A stretch of 64,000 bases of DNA from Isoetes taiwanensis (taxonomy: Eukaryota > Streptophyta > Lycopodiopsida > Isoetales > Isoetaceae): contig JAJEKV010000034.1 in assembly GCA_021234155.1 (NCBI GenBank), forward strand, positions 4,023,491 to 4,087,490. Direction: 5' to 3'. The notes under the pieces were generated by a model. It searched no databases. It saw nothing but the letters and a program-made list of their open reading frames with translations, and was not told the DNA's origin. Of this stretch, positions 1-10,456 are shown piece by piece. Both the position numbers and the translations under genes were made by a program. Position 1 is the stretch's first letter; every line of letters begins with the position of its first letter.

Positions 1-216
1 GTTACTTGTTGATTGAGCAAGTTTACCTGCTGAGCAGAATAGGAAGGTCGATTTCTATTCCGCAGACAAAATAGACTCTCAAGTTTTCATATTGTGGCAC
101 GTCCATTCTTTCCACAGGAGGGCAGATATTAGTACATAGGAGACAAAAAGGAATGAGGTAATATAAAATGTTCTATGTTCTATGTAAATGGTGCACGTGT
201 CTCATAGGTTGATTGG

Positions 217-792
217 TTGTTTAAAATTTTGTTCCCTATTAAGTTGTGGGACAAATTGAGGCAGTTGGGGGACCTTATGGATTTGCAAAATGCAATATAC
301 AGGTTGCATGGAACATCCTCAGGCCGATTGATAACGTCAAGGCAGCCTGTCGTCAGCAATATTGGAGTACACCAAGGCTGGCCAATCTCCCCGATGCTTT
401 TCGGCCTATATATTGATCAATTGGAAGATTGGCTTGTTGAACACGGGAGCGCAAAGGGTCAACTCATGGGAAACATAATTTGACAGCTTATATACACCGA
501 CGACGTGGATCTCTTAGCCTATACCCCAAACGACATGCAGCGACATTGGGATGCCCAGGATGCCGGTTCACTGGCAAGCCAGGTTAACTTGACCAAGACT
601 AAGGTGCTACTCGTCTCATCCTTGAAGAAGCCAATGCCACTATTCTTCACTTACCAGAGCCAAAATGTAGAGGTGGATCCCACCTATAAGTATTTGAAAG
701 TGGAGTTTCCTTATATACTAGGACACTTCCATTCAACTGCATGTTACAGCGGGCTGGAAGGCACTGTATGCCATTCAAAACAACAGTCATAA
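217..792 (+). pseudogene. LINE reverse transcriptase fragment with in-frame stop
   Basis: This is part of the palm of a non-LTR retrotransposon reverse transcriptase. The first segment carries the block-B-like motif GVHQGWPISPMLFGLY, corresponding to the usual GVKQGCPLSP..F. A TGA at 481-483 then interrupts the frame. The same frame continues directly with QLIYTDDVDLLAY, which contains the catalytic YxDD box. One reading frame therefore runs from about 217 to 792, broken by a single stop, and is now a pseudogene. It lies upstream of a C-terminal zinc-knuckle fragment (1052-1207) and a 3' tail (1228-1442), so all three are probably parts of one truncated LINE copy. The YTDD/GLYIDQL type differs from the L1-type LINE at 11.8-24.4 kb, which has FADD. 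Confidence 0.85.
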
Positions 793-1051
793 AGCAGAGC
801 TCTGAGAAAGATCATCATTCCTTGGCAAACTCTAGATTACAGGTGCTCTAAAACAGGTTAAAACGTCATACTATCGGCAGCAAATCAATCCTATGATCAC
901 ATGAGATCCACAACTCTACTTGTATACACATTTGCCCATGAAGAAATGTAGACTGGTAGCTTTCCTTTGCACAGGTGCATATCACCTCCACATCGGGACA
1001 AGCAGATAGGCTTGGGAGGCACGCGAGGATAGGAGCTGTTAGTTTTGTTGA

Positions 1052-1207
1052 GAGGGAGCCATTGAGGATGAATGTCATACCCTTCAAAATTGTCCAATAT
1101 TCGATCATATCGAGGTACCATATATTCAGTTAGTGCCCACCGAACCAACTGCTATATTTGCTATTAGACACGATCTTTGTGACTGGGATCGCATTAAGAG
1201 GTCATAA
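1052..1207 (+). pseudogene. LINE ORF2 C-terminal zinc-knuckle fragment
   Basis: The frame reads EGAIEDECHTLQNCPIFDHI, followed by about 30 further residues and a TAA. ExDExHxLxxCPxF is the signature found at the C-terminus of many LINE ORF2 proteins. A TGA at 1049-1051 directly precedes it, in place of a codon between a cysteine and the EG pair. The minus-strand LINE copy at 10.7-11.2 kb encodes the matching CQAGAIEDESHTFQSC, which confirms the two copies belong to one family. The sequence is broken and non-functional. Confidence 0.7.
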
Positions 1208-1227
1208 ATACACGTACTCAGATATGT

Positions 1228-1442
1228 CTTTTGGCATGGTATTGAATTGTATCCTTATATATCATTGTACAATTTGTCATAGTACTTATTAGTGCGAAGG
1301 TTTTTCTCTCGAAAATACTTCGGGGCAGTGGTCTTTTAATCTTGATAATTATACACTTGTTGTTCTCTTTATTTGGGTCCCATAGGCTAATTGGTCTCTG
1401 TAGACGATAAAAATACATTCTATTCCATTCTATTCTATGCCT
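1228..1442 (+). repeat. LINE 3' tail, copy A, with ATTCT-type microsatellite
   Basis: This is the first of five copies of a conserved 3' tail. It contains, in order, a TGTACAATTTGTC-like block, a T-rich segment with a degenerate hairpin, then GGGTCCCATAGGC and a GACGATAAAAA block. It ends in short ATTCT-type repeats. Related copies lie at 1619-1830, 10457-10625 (minus), 32327-32446 and 58822-59010. Confidence 0.8.
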
Positions 1443-1618
1443 TACAGGGATGTCTAGCGTACGACAAAATTTGTGCGCGCTATGCTGAGTTGGTCAGGTC
1501 TGGCCAACCGCTATATGTGATACTCAGTGCGGCTTCACTTCAAGTGCTGGGATCCTACGTAGAGGATCAGTGGGACCAACTCTGTCCCCTGATACACACA
1601 CCATGACTTGAATTTCTC

Positions 1619-1830
1619 TCGTCTCATATGTATACTTGTACATTTTGATAGCATTCTTATTACTACCACGGTTTTTCCCTCGAAAATCTTTCAAGGCGGG
1701 GCTTTTTTTAACTCATACTATAATAGTCTGCTGCGCTCTCTCTTTTGGGTCCCATAGGCCAACTGGTCTTCGTGGATGATAAAAGCCTAGTTTACTCTAT
1801 TCTATTCTGTTCAATTTTATTCTGTTCTGT
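1619..1830 (+). repeat. LINE 3' tail, copy B
   Basis: This is a second direct copy of the tail: ACCACGGTTTTTCCCTCGAAAA, then GGCGGGGC and T-runs, then GGGTCCCATAGGCC and GTGGATGATAAAA, ending in TATTCT-type repeats. It follows copy A by about 180 bp. The interval 1443-1618 may be a remnant of the coding or UTR part of this second truncated copy. Confidence 0.75.
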
Positions 1831-2508
1831 TATAGAAGTCATCTAGGAACCCATACAATCTTAAGCATACCAAGGTCAAACTTTAAATGGGACATCTTGG
1901 TCTATGAGACGTGCACGCATCAACTTGTTCTAAGAGTATTGCCTCCATCTACTTCATATTGCAATCATAAAATAAACTAGTAAATGTGTGCCCGATATAC
2001 CTGGAAATAGAGAATATCAATTCAAACAAAATCAATCTTTGACAGTACAATGAAGATATTTTGCACCCCTTTTAGTCCTAATGGATATGCTATGGACTGC
2101 ATTAGTCAGCTTCTTTCGACTCCTGCAAATAAAATAAAGGCACAACTTAATAACAAAACATTCTTGAAAGAGAGTGGGAACTATTGGTAGAGGCAAGATT
2201 CTAAACATACATAAAAACATATATATTTCTTGTTCAAATACGATTAAATATTGCCTCTTACCAAAAAGCCAATGGATTATATCTCATAGGGCCTTGGAAG
2301 GCCTGATAATAACTCTAATGCAGAGCTACATATTGCATTTGCGGCGACATCTCAATCCATTAATGAAGGTAAATAAGAAGCAGAAGGTGGGAGAGCGAGA
2401 ATTTAAGCTCAAGCAGGATCGTGAGATTGAAAGAAGGCGGCCTACCAAGAGTACTTCTGGAGATGGAGGCGTTACAATAATTGGGATTGTAAGCAAAACA
2501 TCCAGAAG

Positions 2509-2865
2509 TATGTGAAGGGTGGCCGACCCAAGAACCAGCCCAAGCCCCATCCACCTCGGCCAGAAGCTCCCAAGAGGATCCATCACGAACCCAACTCTAG
2601 ACATGCCCAGTTATTTCAAGAGATTAGGCACTTTCAGCAGTGCACTAATTTTCTGATCCGGAAGGCGTTGTTCGAATGGCTCCTCTAGGAGATCATGCAG
2701 GTGTTTAGGACGGATTATCGGGTCACTTCCCTGACAATCGGATTCCTATAAGAAGCAGCTGAAGCTGAGCTCGTTCAATTGTTTGAGGAAGGCAACTTAT
2801 GCGCCATACACGCCAAAAGAGTCACGGTGATGCCCAAGAATCTCCATCTGGATTTGAATATGTGA
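2509..2865 (+). pseudogene. Histone H3-fold (possibly CENH3-like) pseudogene
   Basis: One frame reads through a proline/lysine-rich tail (KGGRPKNQPKP, RPEAPKR) into a histone H3 core: EIRHFQQCTNFLIRKA (alphaN/alpha1), [17 protein letters not shown] (alpha2) and [12 protein letters not shown] (alpha3). It ends with a TGA at 2863-2865. Stops at 2686-2688 and 2749-2751 interrupt it, so it is a pseudogene. No intron is visible, which would fit a processed copy. The N-terminal tail does not match the canonical ARTKQTARKS tail, and HFQ..TNFLI resembles plant CENH3. However, loop 1 (VFRTDYRVTSL) has the length of ordinary H3 rather than the longer CENH3 loop. I am sure of the H3 fold and unsure between a divergent H3 variant and CENH3. 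Confidence 0.8.
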
Positions 2866-2945
2866 AATGTTCTTTAAATATGGACGACTGTGATCAAGCA
2901 TGGCTTTTGGACATCCAAAAAATGAGAGGCAAGTAGCAGGCTAAG

Positions 2946-3305
2946 ATGGAATTGAAATTGATTTTAGGCACGATTGAGGATTTTTCTGATGCATGTGTGC
3001 CAAATAATTTAGTGGTACAGTTTGAACAGTCTTCTATGGTTCTTCCCGGCCCTAAAAATGGAAAACAAAAGGTTAGAGTTAGAGTTTTTTTAAGTACGAG
3101 GAACGATCTGGAAGCCGATGTTGATTGTGTCTTTGCAAACGGCCTGCAAATAAGTCAAATCGATCCGCATTTCATCCTCTTTCTTCTTAATCAAGCGATA
3201 TGGATATACAGATGCAAAGAATTGGCTTTGAAGAAAATGGGCTTTTTTAGATCGATCTGGTTGTCTTTGGATGGAAACACAGATGCAAGAAGCTGCTTAA
3301 CTTGA
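2946..3305 (+). CDS. Hypothetical ORF of unknown status
   Basis: This 119-codon open frame begins with MELKLILGTIEDFSDACVP. I do not recognise any domain. A mixed charged/hydrophobic stretch is followed by a segment where GFFRSIW resembles KSIWW in the next frame at 3307, which suggests internal duplication. It lies 80 bp downstream of the histone pseudogene with no visible regulatory signals. It may be chance or a transposon relic. Confidence 0.2.
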   Translation: MELKLILGTIEDFSDACVPNNLVVQFEQSSMVLPGPKNGKQKVRVRVFLSTRNDLEADVDCVFANGLQISQIDPHFILFLLNQAIWIYRCKELALKKMGFFRSIWLSLDGNTDARSCLT

Positions 3306-3599
3306 AATGGCATTTTCCAAATCGATCTGGTGGTCTCAGAGTCCGCAAATCTGGAGTTTGATTTGGCAATCTCTTGGCTGCTATAACAACATTACACATT
3401 TCTTTCTCTCTGACAAGTGCCAAGGTAAAAAAAGAATAAAAAGTTTACTCCTCCTTCTTGGTTACACACCAAGAAATAGTCTATCCAAAACTCTCATAAC
3501 ATCCATATTTAAGTTATCCATTTCTTTGAATTGAGGATGAATCTCAATAATTGGAGCAACTTTATCACATGCCTCAAGCTTCATAAGCAATGTTGCAAT

Positions 3600-4482
3600 C
3601 TAATAAAATGGTATTGCCTTCATGGTACTTTCCTCCAATTTTTTTAGGAATATTGGCTTCCCTTCAGTAACATCACTTGGTAGATCTTCTACATACATAC
3701 AATCATTTTGTGACCAAGTGAATTTAAATTTATGAACATGTTGTTTCAACCCAATATCCTTAGATTTGCTTATGACCCTTCTATATGTTGTTGTAGACCA
3801 AACCGCCACATCAAACCTTTCAAGGCAAAAGACAATAAACTCTTGTATGTGTGGCCTAGAGTAAATATGCTTCATATCAGAGACAATAGACTTCTGTGAT
3901 GTCCTGATGGAAGAAGCTTTTTTCTTAGGTATTATTGATGCAAAAACACCAAGAATATCTAGAATAAGCTTCATGGCTTCTCTGTCCTATTGTTCCACAA
4001 ACATGTTAATTGCATGTCCACTTCAGGCTGATTAGATAATACATCTTCTGCTGCTTCTTCTAAGACCACAACACGTATATCTTCTGTTGGCATTTCATTT
4101 TCCCGTATTTTTTGCCTTGTTGTCTGGCTCTCGTTACCATCAGCATATAAATCATCAGGTTTGACAAAATTTAAACATGAAGAACGTATTAAAGGAACGC
4201 ATAAAAAGAACTTTTTTTATCATAATTATTAGACAAATGCTAGACATTACGAACAATTGTCTGAAAGTACATCAGGTGAAGAGGATAACCTCCTGGCTAT
4301 ATGCTCCGCAGAATTTTCTTGACATGATGCTCCTAGAAGTTCCGTGTTAACTTCATTTTGATTTGTATCACTGATCGTTTGTTCGTCCTCATCATCACCT
4401 TGTCCAGCTACAAGATGCTCAGATTGATTATCAGAATAATTTCCCTCGGCATCATTATGATCATGTGAGACCTCTTGTACTT
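3600..4482 (-). pseudogene. FCP1/NLI-interacting-factor-like HAD phosphatase pseudogene
   Basis: Read on the minus strand from 4482, an acidic region (GDDEDEQTISD) and further linker (PDDLYADGNESQTTRQKIRE) precede an FCP1-homology-like domain. That domain contains LILDILGVFASI, RPHIQEFIVFCLERFDVAVWS, SKDIGLKQH, WSQNDCMYVEDLPSD and GKPIFLKKLEE. Family members are HAD phosphatases that act on phosphoserine, for example in the RNA polymerase II C-terminal domain. Several breaks are visible: a TAG/TGA interruption near 3974-3985 where the linker shifts frame into the domain, and loss of frame after FLKKLEE. The nucleophile region reads LDILG rather than DxDxT; divergent plant relatives often have LDxNG. 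The 5' end abuts a SINE-like tRNA box at 4484. A coding-like frame with stops continues to about 3500. Confidence 0.65.
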
Positions 4483-4560
4483 GGGTTCGACTCCCAGGGG
4501 TGCACAAGGCACCAATTCCGTCGGCGCCAAATTCTTATATATATCTTATCTTAATATCTT
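4481..4560 (+). repeat. tRNA-derived SINE fragment (B box only)
   Basis: GGTTCGACTCC at 4484-4494 is a perfect RNA polymerase III B box within a T-arm-like context. No A box or tRNA body lies upstream, so this is not a tRNA gene. It borders the FCP1-like pseudogene and the AT-rich stretch at 4535-4575, and is most simply a truncated SINE. Confidence 0.45.
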
Positions 4561-4599
4561 ATATAATATAATTACTAGTGGTGGCTTCTAGAACATTCT

Positions 4600-4842
4600 T
4601 TATATCTATATCGCCAGATCCTAATCGTCCATTTGCTCCCGTGCAATCTCAGCTGTTGGATCTGGTGGCTTCCGGAAGCTTCTTGGTGGCCCTCTGGTGG
4701 CCCAACTCGACTATTCATTTGTTTGGGAATCTCCAAATTTTTAGCCAAAATATATGCATTAGAGGGGAATTGAACCCTAGGTCCCCTCACCCCCGCAAGA
4801 AAGGTTTGAGGGGAACCCCTTTAACCAACTTTCCACACTTTC
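4600..4842 (-). repeat. tRNA-derived SINE head and body
   Basis: On the minus strand an A-box-like TGGAAAGTTGG (4825-4835) is followed by a B box GGTTCAATTCC (4766-4776, exact consensus), at the spacing of a tRNA-derived promoter. An AT- and CCACC-containing body follows. There is no aminoacyl stem, so it is a SINE head rather than a tRNA gene. The 3' end is uncertain. Confidence 0.5.
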
Positions 4843-4895
4843 GTCCAAGAATATGTATGTGCTTTTTTCTTGTTAAGGTTATCTCAAACCCTAAT

Positions 4896-4997
4896 AGTTC
4901 TAGAATGTTCAGGATTGTTCTAGAATTTAGGATTTGCAATAATGTTCTAGAACATTGAACCTTCTAGAATCTTCTAGCTAGAATGCTAGAATGTTCT
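4896..4997. promoter_or_regulatory. Dense cluster of heat-shock-element-like motifs
   Basis: Alternating TTC/GAA units at 2-nt spacing occur repeatedly. TTC-GAA-TTC at 4898-4910 is a perfect three-unit HSE, and GAA-TTC-GAA-TTC at 4957-4974 is a perfect four-unit HSE. Additional TTCTAGAA cores lie at 4918-4925 and 4945-4952, and GAA/TTC units at 4981-4995. No recognisable gene starts just downstream, so function is unproven. Confidence 0.5.
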
Positions 4998-5029
4998 AAA
5001 ACTAAGGGAATCTCATAGATAATAAAGAA

Positions 5030-5140
5030 TTGCATGAAATGTAACAGCATCTAAGGGAATCTCATAAAATCTAAACAAATCTAAAGGTATTTATGGGAAT
5101 CTCATAGAATTTGAGAGGACCCTAAGGGAATCTTCATAAC
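5030..5140. repeat. Degenerate short tandem repeat (GGGAATCTCATA-type)
   Basis: The phrase AAGGGAATCTCATA or a close variant recurs at roughly 30-50-bp intervals (about 5004, 5051, 5095 and 5125) in AT-rich DNA. No coding potential is seen. Confidence 0.45.
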
Positions 5141-5248
5141 ATCATGCCCTAAACATTTTATATACAATCAAAATAATAATTACAAGAAGCTTGAGTGAAA
5201 CTAAATTGTAGCAAGAAGTAACAATCCTTGAATTGCTTTACTACTCCA

Positions 5249-5461
5249 AACTGATGTCTCAAAAACTATGATGAAGTTAATACATCTCATTTACAGACAT
5301 TCGTCTGCAAGTAATAAGTAATGACACACCTCAAAAAATATACAATGTTTACACACAAACAAATGCCTCAAAGACTATGACAAAGTTCATACATCTCACT
5401 TACAGACATTTGTCTGCAAGTACTGACACACCTCACAAAATATACGTTTACACAACAAATG
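5249..5461. repeat. Two-copy tandem repeat, unit about 115 bp
   Basis: 5249-5360 and 5366-5461 share the order: GTCTCAAAAACTATGA-like, CATCTCAYTTACAGACAT, TCTGCAAGTA, TGACACACCTCA, AATATAC and TTTACACA. Each unit contains a small hairpin, CAGAC-AT(T/C)..-GTCTG. Confidence 0.6.
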
Positions 5462-5469
5462 AAATATCA

Positions 5470-5700
5470 CTTACGTCACGCCACTAGGCAGCATCCAACT
5501 GGACATGTGACCACACACCACACTACATTGCTTGGTTGGGCCCTGCCCCCAACCACTTTACATTGCGTCTGTGGGTTTTGACATCCAACAGTTCAGAGTG
5601 CGATTCTGGGCAGTCTCGAACTCGAGACCTATAGTTGCTAGATCTAGTGTGTTACCAGAAGAGAACATACCTTTCATACTTGAAAAGCTCATTGACACTA
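5470..5700 (-). repeat. Possible SINE-like repeat
   Basis: The minus strand contains GAGTTCGAGACT (about 5612-5623), a B-box-like palindromic motif. The far end, TACGTCACGCCACTAGGCAGC (5474-5494), has a close relative at about 38489-38510 (ACGTCATGCCACATTGGCAGC). I have not defined its ends. It could instead be an LTR or MITE fragment. Confidence 0.3.
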
Positions 5701-6239
5701 TTTTACACATGACTTATCATTGATAGTTGAATGTCAGGAGTGTTGCTATGTAGAACTCGACACATTCGTGTTTTATACAATGCAGAAAGTACTATTAGAT
5801 AAAATCTCTTGAGCTGCTCAAACTGAGTGTTGCCCCTCAATTACATAAAATTTTATATTTGAAGCGTTCAAATCCTGTACTTCTTTCCAGCTTATATCTA
5901 GATAATTTTTAGGAAACAGAGAACCCTTATAAAGAAAACTTGGTCATGGCACGAGTTTCTTACTCTATTTTGCTTAGTCCTTCTTTTCCTCTTGCACCTG
6001 CACATATTCATGAAATTCAACCCATCAAGAAGGAATTAAATCTAGAAATGAGGCCACAACGCAAAGCCCCAACGATCAAAGGTAGGAGCAGGCAAAACTT
6101 ACAAATTTGATAGAATGAAACCTAGGAGCCTAACACTCCCGATTCGAATTTTCTCGTAATGGAATACTATCACAAACCAAAACAAAACGCACTAAGCCAA
6201 CCGCTGAATCAAGGGACGAAAATGAGTTAAAAAAAGTCA

Positions 6240-6298
6240 ATGATCGATATCTTGCATAAACTATCATCTTATTTTGCTTTTAGTATCATATATAGATT
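6240..6298. repeat. Short dispersed direct repeat, copy 1
   Basis: CATAAACTATCATCTTATTTTG followed by CTTTTAGTATCATATATAGAT recurs with few changes at 7445-7489 (ACAAACTATCATCTTATTTTGG, then CTTAGTATTATATATAGAT). This suggests the ends of a duplicated or inserted segment between them. Confidence 0.5.
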
Positions 6299-6663
6299 GG
6301 CCAAATCAATAGGAATTGAATCAAATACTTCAAGCAAAATGTAGATACCTCTATTGCGATCGACTTGCATGGTGTATGTGCTGTGGTTCCAAAACTACAA
6401 GAACAACCACAAGTGATTTGACATTGAATACAAACTTTTACAAGAAGATCCTTGAATGAGCATTTTAAATTGGTAAGAGACCTAAGAATAATAGTCAAAG
6501 AATCTACCTTGTGTAAGTTGGGAAAAAGCCTTGTCACAAAGCATCCAAGGAATTGTAGTTTCTCCATTCTAGATGAGCACCAAGCATTACTATAAGATGA
6601 TTGATAACAAATACAAAATTTCTTGCCCCATGTTGGAGCATTTGTTAGATCATCATATAACAT
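6286..6663 (-). CDS. Hypothetical cysteine-rich ORF of unknown status
   Basis: The 125-codon frame begins MLYDDLTNAPTWGKKFC and contains a Cys-rich middle (CIQCQITCGCSCSF) and a hydrophobic C-terminus. I recognise no family and see no flanking gene signals. It overlaps the dispersed repeat at 6240-6298. It may be an exon relic or chance. Confidence 0.2.
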   Translation of the reverse strand: MLYDDLTNAPTWGKKFCICYQSSYSNAWCSSRMEKLQFLGCFVTRLFPNLHKVDSLTIILRSLTNLKCSFKDLLVKVCIQCQITCGCSCSFGTTAHTPCKSIAIEVSTFCLKYLIQFLLIWPIYI

Positions 6664-6954
6664 GCTGTAACAAAATAGAATCCGCCAAAAGAAGAGGACA
6701 TATCTAGCATAATCAAAATATCTAGCGTACTTTGATTATTTATGGTCAATTCATGCCCAAATTTCTGAGCAGAGCTGGCCATTGATTGCCATCAAAAGCA
6801 AATAATATAAATAATACAATATTCTGAGCTGCCAGGAACCTCTAGGACTGGGATAATCTCATCAAAACATGACCAGCAGACATTATCATTCTGAAATTTG
6901 AATTGAACAGCAATTAAACGACCAAAGTATGAGATGTCATTATCCGATTAATAC

Positions 6955-7167
6955 CTTGTGGCTGCCATCTGATTTGAGCATTGTAATAAGCTGGTCGTCT
7001 GTGTAGCTAGGAAATTCAGGCAGATGGGGAGGACATCCTCCATCCTCTGGATTCAACATAAGGAATGGAGTAGGGCGGAAAATTACCATGCTTATCAGTC
7101 CGGATCAAGATTCTTGTGACGATCTCCGTGGAATCAAATTGCAGTGCTGATGATGCATCTGTATCTT
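6955..7167 (-). pseudogene. Exon-like block with splice consensus, frame broken
   Basis: On the minus strand a T-rich tract ending in CTGCAG precedes the block, and GTATTA follows its end. These resemble an acceptor and a donor. The block encodes DTDASSALQFDSTEIVTRIL, then IRTDKHGNFPPYSIPYVE. After a one-base shift it continues NPEDGGCPPHLPEFPSY and TDDQLITMLKSDGSHK. Composition and splice contexts look like a real exon that has suffered a frameshift near 7045. I do not recognise the protein family and find no convincing neighbouring exons. Confidence 0.4.
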
Positions 7168-9594
7168 CTGCAGTTTCAAAAAAAAAAACCTTAAGTATAT
7201 GCTCCATAACAACAAAGACATGGCCTTCGACACAAAAGTAGGTTAACGACCTTGCCCAGGCCCTGGAAAGAATGCTTTGTACAACCGATCCTCATTTACA
7301 AGACAAATGAGCATTTCCAAAAACATAGTTCGAGTCCATAGGACGTGGTTTCGGGCATGCATTTCGTAAAGCAAAACAATAACTAATTATTAAACGGTTT
7401 AAAATGAATGTTTTTATACACAACAAAATCAATGGACAAGATCGCGCACAAACTATCATCTTATTTTGGCCTTAGTATTATATATAGATACACACTTCAA
7501 GTCTATATAGTTGCTATTTTAATAACCCTATAAACCAGCTCAAATGTACATATAATCCATCATTTAAAAAACTTAGCACATCAACTTTGTAGCCACATAA
7601 GACAAGGAAAGAAACAAATGAAGAACTGATGAACAACTTGCCTAGATGTTCCAAAAAATGAACCGCATAAAGGGATATCCCCACAAAGGGATGTTTCAAG
7701 GGGATATGGTTGTTCGATTGTCTATGCAAAGCTCAATGAACAATTTCGGAAGTCCTTTTGACTAATGCAATTTCAATAATTTTATTTCACTACAAGGCCA
7801 TTTCCATGAGTTTCCTTCAACACCATTCCATAATGCAATCTATTTGCAAGCACCCTTCTATAATGCAACTAAGGAATGCTTATCACGTGGCAATAGTAGC
7901 CTCTCCAACCTATGTGAACATATGCATACATATATTTGCATGCTAATCCAAATGAGCAACACTAGACTCAACAATTAATTTGCAAGTTTAATTCACATGG
8001 CTCTTTAATAAACATACAACTAATTTGCCTTCTGCCTCTTTTCAATGACGCGTTGAGTAACAAAAGCAGAAGAAAAAGGAAGAAATAGCTACGGATGACA
8101 AAACTGACCTACAGTATTTGTTCTAATGTAAAGGCAAGAAATTGTATTGCATCAAAGTCTCCAAATAAAACTGAATCCCAAATTGCGCACCATTAATGCT
8201 GCATAACGTTGAATCCAATAACTGCCTTATAGCCCAGTAACGCTAGGCACCATTACTAGTCCATAGAGAATTTCCTGTGAAAGGAATTTGCAACTCATAA
8301 AGGAACAAAAACATACCTAATATACATGTAGGATCTGATAACTTGCTTGACATTAGGAGCAATCTATACTGCAATCACGTATTCATGCTCAAACCTTCAA
8401 GTTTGATTTTTGAAGCTCACATTCAAAGTCAGAAATTCTTTAAGCATGGCGTATACAGTTCTAGGTTCCTTTCTCGTTTAAGAAGTTGCGTTAAAAATTT
8501 TGTTTGGTAATGAAGCACATGTCGTAGATGTTCCTTCCTTCTTGTCCTTCAAATTCCATTCTCGCACTCCTATGCTTGTTTTTTTCTTGTTCCTCCAAAT
8601 TCCATTCTTGCGCCCCTATGCTTGACGCGGACAAAAGAAATATGTAGAACAATGCATCTGTCATTTGCTATTATATCTTTGTAGTGGCAAATTTGCATTG
8701 GCAATTATTATGAGTAGAAGCATGTATATAACTTTTAAACTTTGCATAAGTAATCGGAACTTTGAATCTTATGTCCTTGTTTTTGAGAGAAGAAGTAGCT
8801 GCATTGAGTAAATCCAGACGTTTTTCAATCAAAGGTGGACAATTAGAATTAGAAAAAATAATGATGGGGGACCTTATGCTTTGTAAGTTCCCACCATACA
8901 TCAAATGCCTATTGCTTCCACTATTCATGAACAAATTGTACTAGTGAGTCAATAAATGTTGACTTAAGTAGGAACAGGGCGCTATCTAAAGGCAGATTAG
9001 AAAATTTTTAGCATATGCTATCAAGGAATTAGCATAAAAGCCATGACACTTGGGTCAGCAAGATAACTAAATGTATAGCTCCATCCTCTTGGTGCAATCT
9101 ATAGGAAGGTTTCTTATAATTTTGTCAGGAAGTAGGTTAGCCTTTAAGGAATTAACTTAAAAGCAATAACTCTTGGCTTAGCAATGTAACTAAATGCACA
9201 ACCACATCCACTGGATCTCATATGGCCAATCTTTTAAGATCAAGCCGTTCATTGTTTAGAAACTTTTCAATCAAAGCAAGCTTAAAAAAAAAAAACAGGA
9301 CTCACATTGGCTTCATTACAGACTCTAATTAATGGACAGCCCTGTTAAACATTCCTTGTAGATGACTGGAAGAATGAATAAGTAGCAAGGTGAATCAAAA
9401 CGGTATCCATAAGTGAAACTAGCAAGGTAGGACTAATGATATCTTCTTATATTTATAATATTATAAAATTATAGAGTAAGTATGTCATAAATCAAACCTT
9501 AATTTGGATGGCCGAGATCATATAATTGCACCCGAAGGCCGAGAGTTATCGCATGACTTCCCACGAACATGATTTCTCATGCTTTGATCTCTTA
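7168..9594. other. Unrecognised AT-rich DNA
   Basis: I see the second copy of the dispersed repeat (7445-7489) and scattered short open frames at 7514-7729, 8671-8934 and 8762-8944. None has recognisable domains. No RNA gene or complete transposon was identified. Confidence 0.5.
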
Positions 9595-10455
9595 AGGGGA
9601 AAGGGAAAGGGAGGAGAAAAAGGAAAATGTGAAGAGCTAAAAGGCATGAGCAAAAGGGAAAGCGAAAAAGGCAAAAAGAGAAGGGAAATAAACATAGAAA
9701 AAGAGAAATGGAAAGGAAAAGAAAGCAAGGGAGAACGGGAAGAGAAAAAGGAAAACAAAAAAAGAGGAAGAGTGAAAGGGTGAGGACGAGAGGAAAAAGG
9801 AAGGGAAAAAGAGAAAGAGGAGAAGAGTGGGGAGAAGGGAAGGGAAAGGGGAAAAGAAGGAGGGGAAGGGGGGGAATGAAAAAGGGGAAAGAGGAAAAGG
9901 GTGGGGAAAAGAGGAAAAAGAAAGAGAAAAAAGGAAAGAGAAAAATGGAGGGAAGAAGGGAAAGAAAAAAGAGAAAGGAAGGAGCAAAAAGAGGGGGGCG
10001 GTGGAAAGGGAAGGGAAAACGGGCACAGAGAGAAGGGGAAGAGGGAAGCGGGAAAAGAGAAGGGAAAAAGAAAGGAAGAGGGAAAGGGGAAAGGGAAGAC
10101 ATGGGAAAAGAGAAAAGAACAAACATAAGGGAAAAGAGCACAGGAAAAATGGGAAGAGGGAAAGGGCGGGAAAAAGGAAGGAGCGCTCGAAAAAGAGGAA
10201 GAGAAAAAAAAAAGGAAAAAGGGAAGGAAAAAAGGCATGGAAAAAAATGAAAGGAAAAAAGAAAATGAAATGGAAGGGGAGAGGGAAATGGAAGGAAAAA
10301 GAAGAAAAAGGGGAAGAAAAAGAAGAGGAGGAAAAGGGAAGAGAAAAAGGCCATTGGAAAAAGGGAAAAGGGAAGAGGAAAGAAAAGTAAAGGGGATCAG
10401 GAGAAAAAGAAAATTGAAAAAAAGGTAAAGGAAGGAAGGAAGGAAGGAAGGAAGG
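9595..10455. repeat. Long polypurine (GGGAAA-type) tract
   Basis: About 860 bp of nearly pure purine on the plus strand (GGGAAAAG, GGAAGAGG and similar), ending in a clean GGAAG tandem run at 10432-10455. Long open frames on both strands here are Lys/Arg/Glu/Gly-only or Phe/Ser/Pro/Leu-only and reflect composition, not genes. Such tracts can adopt H-DNA triplexes. Confidence 0.95.
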
Positions 10456-10456
10456 T

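Noticed and set aside
4484-4494. tRNA gene from a perfect B box
   Set aside because: No A box, acceptor stem or anticodon arm upstream; better explained as a SINE fragment.
4766-4835. tRNA gene on the minus strand
   Set aside because: A and B boxes are present but the acceptor stem does not pair; a SINE head fits better.
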